A DNA stretch of 19,914 nucleotides. It comes from Anaerolineales bacterium (GTDB lineage: Bacteria > Chloroflexota > Anaerolineae > Anaerolineales > Villigracilaceae). Below the pieces are notes generated by a model, which was not told where the DNA came from, did not search any database, and saw only the letters and a list, made by a program, of their open reading frames with translations. The stretch is from contig JAICRQ010000012.1 of the NCBI GenBank assembly GCA_025966435.1, positions 1 through 19,914 on the forward strand, in the 5' to 3' direction. A program made the position numbers and the translations under genes. Every line of letters starts with the position of its first letter. The first letter of the stretch is position 1. Shown one piece after another: positions 7,622-15,149 of the stretch.

Positions 7622-8083
7622 ATGCCCAAAGAGTTTTATACGGAAAGAGACATTGAAGATCTGTTCCAGCGCGGCATTCGTTCTTTGCAGGTCACTGAGA
7701 ATGTGGTGCTGACTGAGCTGGCGTACGAAAAAGCCAGAGGTTTAGGGTTTCAATTGATTACGGATCGGGCGGACAACCCACCCGCGGCGCCAGTACGGCC
7801 GTATATTGCAGAACAGCAGACGTCTCGTCCGGTATCGACGATTGGTCCCGCATCTTCTCCCGTTGAGTCTCTGCCCAAGCCTGCCATTCCTCGCGCTCCC
7901 ACTGAGCCTCAGGAATCGGGTGAGCGGAACGCCTCAATAGGAAACGTAGCCGCGGCGCAGAGGAGAGGCGATGTTGAGCAGAGGATCCGTTCTGCGGTCA
8001 TCGCACGGCTTGGGAATCAGGTGGATGCAAAACTGCTGGATAACATTATCCACCGCGTGGTCAAAAGTGTAGGGCTGAAATAA
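7622..8083 (+). CDS. BMC operon linker/scaffold-like protein of unknown function
   Basis: 153 residues with no recognised enzyme domain. Residues 1-48 form a small alpha/beta unit (FYTERDIEDLFQRGIRSL, then LTELAYEKARGLGFQLI). This resembles the N-terminal segments of EutT/EutQ-type BMC proteins. Residues about 52-100 are a Pro/Ser/Ala-rich disordered linker. Residues 117-132 and 134-153 are two amphipathic helices. The last one, DAKLLDNIIHRVVKSVGLK, closely follows the pattern of the RpiB encapsulation helix (I-[IV]-x-R-V-V-x-x-V in both). It lies between BMC-H and BMC-P genes and overlaps the next start by one base. I infer a scaffold that links cargo to the shell; a regulatory or assembly role is the alternative. 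Confidence 0.8.
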   Translation: MPKEFYTERDIEDLFQRGIRSLQVTENVVLTELAYEKARGLGFQLITDRADNPPAAPVRPYIAEQQTSRPVSTIGPASSPVESLPKPAIPRAPTEPQESGERNASIGNVAAAQRRGDVEQRIRSAVIARLGNQVDAKLLDNIIHRVVKSVGLK

Positions 8084-8403
8084 TGTTGTTTGGCAGGGTT
8101 CGAGGCACCGCCATCTGTACGATCAAATATCCCGGCACGGATGGGGTGAAGTTGCTGGTCGTCCAGCCGTTGAACAAGAAACTGGAACCGATTGGCATCC
8201 TGCAAGTCGCCGCCGATGTGGTTCATGCCGGTCCCGGTGACTTATGCGTGATGGTGCGCTCACGCGAAGCTGCTCTTGCGATGCGCGACGAAAAATTTGT
8301 GCCCATCGACCTCGCCCTCGTTGGCATCGTGGATGAACTGGAAGTGAAGCCCGATGGCACGTTTGATTACACGTTGCGACAGGGTCATAATCAATTCACT
8401 TAA
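8083..8403 (+). CDS. BMC-P pentameric shell vertex protein, paralogue 2
   Basis: A 106-residue EutN/CcmL-family protein: MLFGRVRGTAICTIKYPG, KLLVVQPLNKKLEP, VAADVVHAGPGDLCVMV and the closing PIDLALVGIVDELEV. It is predicted to cap shell vertices. The ATG overlaps the stop of the linker gene (TAATG), which suggests coupled translation. About 10 residues extend beyond the normal end. It differs clearly from paralogues 1 and 3, so the vertices may be mixed or specialised. Confidence 0.95.
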   Translation: MLFGRVRGTAICTIKYPGTDGVKLLVVQPLNKKLEPIGILQVAADVVHAGPGDLCVMVRSREAALAMRDEKFVPIDLALVGIVDELEVKPDGTFDYTLRQGHNQFT

Positions 8404-8428
8404 TTTTTTAAGCACAAAGGTTTTACGA

Positions 8429-8707
8429 ATGATTTTGGGTAAAGTCGTTGGTACGATCGTGACAACCGTCAGCCACCCGCATTACAAGAACCGGAGGCTG
8501 CTGGTCGTCCAGCCGTTGGTGATGGACGGGGATACACCCGAACCGAACGAGGACTTTATCGCGTTGGATAACACGCAGGCAGGAATTGGCGATACGGTGC
8601 TGGTAAATCGCGAAGGGAATGGTGCGCGCCAGGCGTTGAACATCCCTGATGGCGCGGTGATCTCTGTGATCGTCGGAATTGTAGATTCCATTTATTTGGA
8701 AGGCTGA
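8429..8707 (+). CDS. BMC-P pentameric shell vertex protein, paralogue 3
   Basis: A 92-residue EutN/CcmL-family protein: MILGKVVGTIVTTVSHPHYK, RRLLVVQPLV, FIALDNTQAGIGDTVLV, and VISVIVGIVDSIYLEG. I chose the ATG at 8429 because AAAGG lies upstream at 8416-8420 and the protein then matches the family length; the frame is open further upstream but would overlap paralogue 2. It is the last shell gene of the operon and is followed 10 bases later by a strong hairpin. Confidence 0.95.
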   Translation: MILGKVVGTIVTTVSHPHYKNRRLLVVQPLVMDGDTPEPNEDFIALDNTQAGIGDTVLVNREGNGARQALNIPDGAVISVIVGIVDSIYLEG

Positions 8708-8717
8708 TCACTGCATC

Positions 8718-8747
8718 AATATCCGGAGTCAAAAGACTTCGGATATT
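8718..8747 (+). terminator. Hairpin after the last shell gene (terminator or attenuator)
   Basis: AATATCCGGAGTC (8718-8730) pairs with GACTTCGGATATT (8735-8747): 13 bp with one G-U pair and an AAAA loop. The following AATTTAAT is a poor U-tract, so termination may be partial. Only 23 bases separate it from the next gene, leaving little room for a new promoter; it may tune read-through. Confidence 0.65.
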
Positions 8748-8770
8748 AATTTAATCCCAAGGAGTAAAAG

Positions 8771-9160
8771 GTGAAAGAATTCCGAAATCCCCACGACGTT
8801 CACAAGCCAGTTGGTTCCTACTCTCACCAGATCGAAATTAAGGGGAATGAACGTTTATTAGTCATTTCTGGTCAGGTTGGGATGCGGGAAGACGGCACGA
8901 TTCCGGATGATCCGTTCGAGCAAATTGATATTGCTTTTGAGAATGTCCTTCGCAACCTTCGCGCAGCAGGCATGGATGTAAAAGACTTGATCAAGGTCAC
9001 CTATTATCTTGTAGGCGAAATGGATACGGCAAAGCGACGCGAGCTCGTGCTCTCGAAGTTACAGGGGCATCAACCATGTAGTACGTTGTTATATGTGGCT
9101 GCCCTAGCCAGCCCTGCGTTTCGGGTGGAAATCGATGCATGGGCTTCGCGCGCGGAGTAG
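8771..9160 (+). CDS. Rid family (YjgF/YER057c/UK114) protein lacking the RidA catalytic arginine
   Basis: 129 residues with a GTG start, preceded by AAGGAG at 8759-8764. The family pattern is clear: PVGSYSHQIEI, LLVISGQVGMREDGTI, then FENVLRNLRAAGMDVKDLIK and FRVEIDAWA. Rid proteins are trimers. RidA itself hydrolyses reactive enamines/imines. By my alignment the position of RidA Arg105 is Ser104 here (QPCSTLLYV), as in other Rid subfamilies that lack imine deaminase activity. The function is therefore open. It follows the BMC hairpin by 23 bases and could be co-transcribed by read-through, perhaps handling aldehyde-derived or imine by-products. Confidence 0.85.
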   Translation: MKEFRNPHDVHKPVGSYSHQIEIKGNERLLVISGQVGMREDGTIPDDPFEQIDIAFENVLRNLRAAGMDVKDLIKVTYYLVGEMDTAKRRELVLSKLQGHQPCSTLLYVAALASPAFRVEIDAWASRAE

Positions 9161-9220
9161 GTTCAGTCCTACAGTAAAATACCACCACATAGATGATTGA
9201 TAATGAGATAAGGAGCTTTT

Positions 9221-9670
9221 ATGCATATTGGTGTTCCTCAGCCTGTGGCGATCCTACCCGGAGGCGGCAGGACATTACAGTTTCTTGGCGTCACCCACAA
9301 GCTGACCAGCGACCAAACTAACGGTGCATTTTACGTTTGCGAAGCCGTGTTCGGGCCGGAAAGTGGAAGCCCATTACACATTCATCATTACGAGGATGAA
9401 GTGATCTATGTTTTGGACGGGGCAATTGATATCCGGCTCGATAACGAGAAGCTCCATGCGCCAGCCGGTGGAATGGTTCATTTGCCGAAAAAGATTCCTC
9501 ATGCGCTACAGAATCCGTTGAAAACCCCGTTGCGAATCATTGTTCATGCAATCCCTGGCGGGCTGGAGCACTATTTCGATGACGTGGATGCCGCTTTACA
9601 AAATGGTTCTTTCAATGCTGAGCTTCATACCGAAATATCAAAGAAGTATGGGCTGGAGTGGTTGGAATAA
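9221..9670 (+). CDS. Small cupin-domain protein
   Basis: A 149-residue single cupin. Motif 1 is SPLHIHHYEDEVIYVLDG, with metal ligands H53, H55 and E60; motif 2 is LPKKIPHALQN, with H94. The preceding EAVFGPESGSP and the following TPLRIIVHAIPGG are typical of quercetinase-like small cupins. The metal and substrate are unknown; members include dioxygenases, isomerases and regulators. The ribosome site AAGGAG lies 6 bases before the ATG. It stands between the Rid-like gene and lactate dehydrogenase on the same strand, so it may belong to the extended BMC neighbourhood, but nothing in the sequence proves this. Confidence 0.85.
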   Translation: MHIGVPQPVAILPGGGRTLQFLGVTHKLTSDQTNGAFYVCEAVFGPESGSPLHIHHYEDEVIYVLDGAIDIRLDNEKLHAPAGGMVHLPKKIPHALQNPLKTPLRIIVHAIPGGLEHYFDDVDAALQNGSFNAELHTEISKKYGLEWLE

Positions 9671-9681
9671 GTCAAATTATC

Positions 9682-9801
9682 GTAGTAACGGCTTTCCTGA
9701 CATCGTCCGTCAGGACAGGTGTAGCCGTTGATTTTGAAGCAAAGAAGTGTGTAAGCGACTACACTTGCCCTGGCGGGCAGTGCTAGGGGAGTCGCCACTA
9801 C
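9682..9801. repeat. Structured intergenic repeat element with imperfect inverted ends
   Basis: The gap between the cupin and lactate dehydrogenase holds GTAGTAACGGCT (9682-9693) and AGTCGCCACTAC (9790-9801), which match as inverted ends at 9 of 12 bases. Similar internal arms are GTGTAGCCGTT near 9718 and AAGCGACTACAC near 9754. There are also three hairpins: TCCTGAC/GTCAGGA (9695-9715), AAGTGT/ACACTT (9745-9766) and TGCCC/GGGCA (9766-9779). It has no coding potential. It looks like a dispersed REP- or MITE-like element. Confidence 0.55.
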
Positions 9802-9816
9802 ATCTTAGGAGGATTA

Positions 9817-10758
9817 ATGAAAACAGGAATTGTCGGGAGTGGATTTGTAGGCGCAACTGCCGCCTATGCTTTGGTGATGCGCGGCGTGGGGCGCAGATTA
9901 GTGTTGGTCGATCAAAACCGGGGACGTGCGGAGTCAGAAGCAGATGATATTCTGCATGCGGTCCCATTTGCGAATCCTCTGGAAGTGACTGCTGGGGATT
10001 ACGCAGATCTGGCTGGATGCCGGGTGGTGACCGTCTCGGCTGGTGTGGGACAAAAGCCTGGAGAGACGCGCCTTCAATTGTTGGAGCGAAACGCACAGGT
10101 GTTCAAGCAGGTCATTCCCAACATTCTTCAACATGCTCCTGATGCAGTTCTGTTGATCGCGACCAACCCGGTCGATGTGATGACGCACCTCGCTGCTCGT
10201 TATGCCGCGGAGTTTGGCGTCCCCTCCAGCCGTGTGATTGGCTCGGGCACGACGTTGGATACCGCGCGCCTGCGCAGCCTGATTGGGCGGCACTTGAATG
10301 TCGATTCCCAGCACATCCATGCCTATGTGTTAGGCGAACACGGCGACTCAGAGGTTATTCCCTGGTCTCTGGTTACGGTTGGTGGGATACCTTTATCCGA
10401 GTTTTGCCATGCGGGGAAAATATCAATCTGCCCGGAAGATTATGATGTGATCGATCAACGAGTCCGGCGAGCGGCGTATCACATTATCGAAGGCAAAGGC
10501 GCCACGTATTATGGGATTGGCAGCGCCATCGCACGCATTGTGGAGGTCATTTTGCAGGACGAGCGTTCCATCCTTACCGTTTCCACCCCGATGGAGGATG
10601 TGGCGGGCGTGAAGGATGTGACGGTCTCACTTCCAAACCTGGTGGGTGGGGAGGGAATTATCAAAACATTTTTCCCCAACATGAGCGAAAAAGAGACAGA
10701 GTTATTAGGTGCCAGCGCCAGGGTTGTACGTTCCGTGATCGATCAGCTCAATCCATAA
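9817..10758 (+). CDS. ldh: L-lactate dehydrogenase
   Basis: A 313-residue NAD-dependent enzyme of normal length. It has the Rossmann GSGFVGA near the start and D32 for NAD binding. The substrate loop [12 protein letters not shown] places Q79 and R85. DTARLR has D148 and R151, and GEHGDSEV has the catalytic H175. Gln at the specificity position points to pyruvate/lactate rather than malate, which needs Arg. It reduces pyruvate to L-lactate and regenerates NAD+. There is no N-terminal encapsulation helix, so it is probably cytosolic. A strong AGGAGG ribosome site precedes the ATG. It ends the plus-strand run that starts with the BMC genes and is closed by a perfect terminator. Confidence 0.93.
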   Translation: MKTGIVGSGFVGATAAYALVMRGVGRRLVLVDQNRGRAESEADDILHAVPFANPLEVTAGDYADLAGCRVVTVSAGVGQKPGETRLQLLERNAQVFKQVIPNILQHAPDAVLLIATNPVDVMTHLAARYAAEFGVPSSRVIGSGTTLDTARLRSLIGRHLNVDSQHIHAYVLGEHGDSEVIPWSLVTVGGIPLSEFCHAGKISICPEDYDVIDQRVRRAAYHIIEGKGATYYGIGSAIARIVEVILQDERSILTVSTPMEDVAGVKDVTVSLPNLVGGEGIIKTFFPNMSEKETELLGASARVVRSVIDQLNP

Positions 10759-10780
10759 TCGATTTGAATTCCCGTTAAAT

Positions 10781-10815
10781 AAAAGACATCCGAGTCGTGG
10801 ACTCGGATGTCTTTT
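10781..10815. terminator. Bidirectional rho-independent terminator between ldh and ftsH
   Basis: GACATCCGAGTC (10785-10796) and GACTCGGATGTC (10800-10811) form a perfect 12-bp stem with a GTG loop. It is flanked by AAAA before and TTTTT after, so it can work for both converging genes. Confidence 0.93.
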
Positions 10816-10826
10816 TCGTTCTATGT

Positions 10827-12635
<1,809 letters not shown>

Positions 12636-12955
12636 ATGGCCTCGATGTCCTTTGACAGACGCTTTCCAATTCGAATTTTCCCCATATTACCGTGTAAACA
12701 GGGATCCTTAGTTTTCAGTTTTATTAGTATGATTAATCAGGAATAAGAAATATCGATTTTGATAATAACCTGATAAACTGATGTTACTGTGTGCTCCACA
12801 TGACGCTAAACCCATAACTAGGTTACAAATTGTCGACATGGTAGGGTAGGGTGATTATTATCCGAATCCATTAGATGAGGCTGAAAACATATTAAGATTC
12901 CGCATAGTGTATATGATGAAAGGTATACGGATACTATACGCCCTGAGGCGAGGAT
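12636..12955. other. AT-rich intergenic region, no gene seen
   Basis: These 320 bases separate two minus-strand genes. All frames are broken by stops, and I see no tRNA-like or other RNA structure. A weak GTATA/TATAC inverted pair lies at 12923-12939. The region should hold the ftsH promoter, but I cannot pick a convincing -35/-10 pair. Confidence 0.6.
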
Positions 12956-13405
12956 TTACTTCATAAAAAAATAGACGCGCTCGCCTGTAAACAGCTTTTG
13001 TTTAGGATCCCAGGGAAATAAAATCGTGACAGCGAATTCCACCCTTTGACCATGCGGCGAGGGCATATCCAGCCATTGCGTCTGATAGGTGCCCGTGACC
13101 AACGCCTCTTCAAAAACCCCTTGCGGACCGATCACGATACTCTGCAAATCGAAATGAATATCCGGAAAGGCGCCCAATAGCTGCTGGTAAAACTGGGTTG
13201 CGCCGGCTTTTCCGTGCCAGCTCACGCCGCTATTGACCACGGTATAAACACAATCCTCGGTGAGTGTTGCCATCAAGCCGGGGATGTCGTGAGCATCTTC
13301 CGCTGCGGAATGAGCGATCCATAACTTTCGAATGGCGCGATATTCCTCCGGGTCCGCTCTGCGGCGGATCAATTTGACGACCTCACTGCGTACATTTGAC
13401 TGCAT
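12956..13405 (-). CDS. SnoaL-like / NTF2-fold protein
   Basis: 149 residues with the pattern of the SnoaL-like polyketide cyclase family. These are the helical start (YRAIRKLWIAHSAAEDAHDIPGL, about 22-44), LTEDCVYTVVNSG, WHGKAGATQFYQQLLGAFPDIHFDL, and late beta strands with RVEFAVTILFPWD. The fold is a cone-shaped alpha+beta barrel; members are cyclases, isomerases or have no known activity. The ribosome site AAAGGA lies 8 bases before the ATG. It lies 69 bases downstream of the sulfotransferase gene on the same strand and could be its operon partner. The substrate is unknown. Confidence 0.8.
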   Translation of the reverse strand: MQSNVRSEVVKLIRRRADPEEYRAIRKLWIAHSAAEDAHDIPGLMATLTEDCVYTVVNSGVSWHGKAGATQFYQQLLGAFPDIHFDLQSIVIGPQGVFEEALVTGTYQTQWLDMPSPHGQRVEFAVTILFPWDPKQKLFTGERVYFFMK

Positions 13406-13474
13406 GTTCTTTTCCTTTCAGAGGATTCTCTTGGAATTCATGAGCAAGAGGAGCTTCCGTTTGGATTTTGTTTC

Positions 13475-14218
13475 CTACCAACCTCTATGGCTCCAGCCTT
13501 TCTGAAGTTCTTCACGAAACCTTTGTACCCACTCTTCTGAAATATTGTCGGCTGTCTGTGCCAGAGAGGGCGGGGATATTTTCAGGCTAATTGTATCTAA
13601 CCCGAGAAACGCTAGGACCCTTCTAACAGTCTTTTCATATTCCTGAATGAAATCTTCGTATACTATGGTTAATGGGACGATCCCTCCTTCGGAAAAGAAC
13701 TCCTGAATCCCTGCTTCGCGCATCGCACACTCACAATATAAGTGGTGAATGGCATCGAAAGAGTATGTGTCTGCCAGATCGATTGGTTTGGGAGACACTC
13801 CCGGAAGCCGATGCCATTCCGCTGTCTTGATAGCCTTCCACCAGGACACTGCCAGCCGAATCTTGTTGCGCCGCGTCATAAAGATGTGACGGTGATTCGG
13901 TAAAGCATATTCCCAGATTTTTACGCGGTTGTTTTCCTTTGCTGGACAGGTTGGAAACCAGCGGAACGTTTCGATCAACTTCGTGAAGTGCGGTTCATGG
14001 AACGAATGTTTCAAGCCAAATACACCGTTTGCAGTACTGCCATTTTGCCACAAATGCATTTGAAGCTCCGCCGGACTTTTAACCTGATGATCGCCTATCC
14101 ATGTGTATAACCACTCATGCGGCATGCCGGCGATTTGTGTCTCTTCGAGGGCTTTGCATAACAAAGTGCTTCCTGTTCGTTGTGTAAACCAGATCGTGTA
14201 TGATAACTTTGGTTTCAT
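13475..14218 (-). CDS. Stf0-type sulfotransferase
   Basis: 247 residues. The N-terminal IWFTQRTGSTLLCKAL is the 5'-phosphosulfate-binding loop of PAPS-dependent sulfotransferases. It is followed by IAGMPHEWL, as in the Stf0 family (trehalose 2-sulfotransferase of mycobacteria). The segment HIFMTRRNKIRLAVSWWKA (about 110-128) corresponds to the 3'-phosphate-binding region. The late YEDFIQEYEKTVRRVLAFLG is also typical. It should move sulfate from PAPS to a sugar or lipid; the acceptor is unknown. There is no signal peptide, so it is cytoplasmic. It diverges from the DUF72 gene with 52 bases between starts. Confidence 0.87.
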   Translation of the reverse strand: MKPKLSYTIWFTQRTGSTLLCKALEETQIAGMPHEWLYTWIGDHQVKSPAELQMHLWQNGSTANGVFGLKHSFHEPHFTKLIETFRWFPTCPAKENNRVKIWEYALPNHRHIFMTRRNKIRLAVSWWKAIKTAEWHRLPGVSPKPIDLADTYSFDAIHHLYCECAMREAGIQEFFSEGGIVPLTIVYEDFIQEYEKTVRRVLAFLGLDTISLKISPPSLAQTADNISEEWVQRFREELQKGWSHRGW

Positions 14219-14270
14219 GATTTCAATCCTTTAATTTGTGAAAAATCGATGATGAAAGGTATATAAGCAT

Positions 14271-15149
14271 ATGAGCTTTTATATCGGCTGCCCTATCTGG
14301 TCATGGAAAGGCTGGGTAGGCAATTTTTACCCGGAGGGCACGAAGCCCTCTGAGTTCCTGCGCGAGTATACAAAACGATTGACCACGGTGGAGGGGAATA
14401 CCACATTCTATGCTGTCCCTGCGCAGAAGACCCTTGAAGGATGGATGGAGGACATGCCAGCTACCTTCCGCTTTTGCCCAAAGGTTCCGAAGGCGATCAG
14501 CCACGAAGGAAAATTACTGGACAATGTGGGGCGGGCACAGGGATTTATCGACCTGATGCGCCAGCTTGGGACGCGCCTCGGACCGATGTTTTTACAGCTT
14601 CCGCCGCGCTACTCCCCGAAACTACTCAGCGATCTGCAGGCGTTCCTTGCCCAGTGGCCGCGGGATGTGCGCCTAGCAGTGGAGGTTCGCCACCTGGATT
14701 GGTTCGACGCCCCTCATGATGAGGCGCTCAATGCGCTGCTCACAGAGCATAACATGGCGCGCGTAACGATCGATACGCGCCCAATCCGCGATTTATCGGG
14801 GGAGGATATCCTAGCGGGGTCGGTCTATCAGAGTCTGCTGGAGGCGCGGGAGCGTAAACCTGATGTCCCTGTGGTGCCGAAGCGTACTTCAGACTTTCTT
14901 TTCGTCCGCTATATCGGGCATCCCGAGATCGACGTGAACAGCCCCTATCTCGAGGAATGGGGAGAATATTTCATCCCGCAACTACAGGGCGGCGCAGACG
15001 TTTACATGTTCTGTCATTCGCCCAACAATTTTGCCGCGCCATATTTATGTAGAAAACTCTATGCCCAGGTAGAAAAAGAGGTGACTATTCCATCTTTACC
15101 CTGGAATGAACTCGCGGATGAGGATTATGAACAGGGACAGTTACTCTAA
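14271..15149 (+). CDS. DUF72 (YecE-like) family protein
   Basis: 292 residues with the DUF72 TIM-barrel pattern: FYIGCPIWSWKGWVGNFYP, then TTVEGNTTFYAVP, FRFCPKVPKAISH, LGPMFLQLPP, LAVEVRHLDWF, SDFLFVRYIGH, and DVYMFCHSPNNFAAPYLC near the end. The biochemical role is not established. AAAGG lies upstream of the ATG at 14271. Its stop overlaps the stop of the convergent HD-GYP gene by three bases. Confidence 0.9.
   Translation: MSFYIGCPIWSWKGWVGNFYPEGTKPSEFLREYTKRLTTVEGNTTFYAVPAQKTLEGWMEDMPATFRFCPKVPKAISHEGKLLDNVGRAQGFIDLMRQLGTRLGPMFLQLPPRYSPKLLSDLQAFLAQWPRDVRLAVEVRHLDWFDAPHDEALNALLTEHNMARVTIDTRPIRDLSGEDILAGSVYQSLLEARERKPDVPVVPKRTSDFLFVRYIGHPEIDVNSPYLEEWGEYFIPQLQGGADVYMFCHSPNNFAAPYLCRKLYAQVEKEVTIPSLPWNELADEDYEQGQLL

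Noticed and set aside
9817..10758. Malate dehydrogenase instead of lactate dehydrogenase
   Set aside because: The substrate loop has Gln (GQKPGETR) where malate dehydrogenases have Arg.
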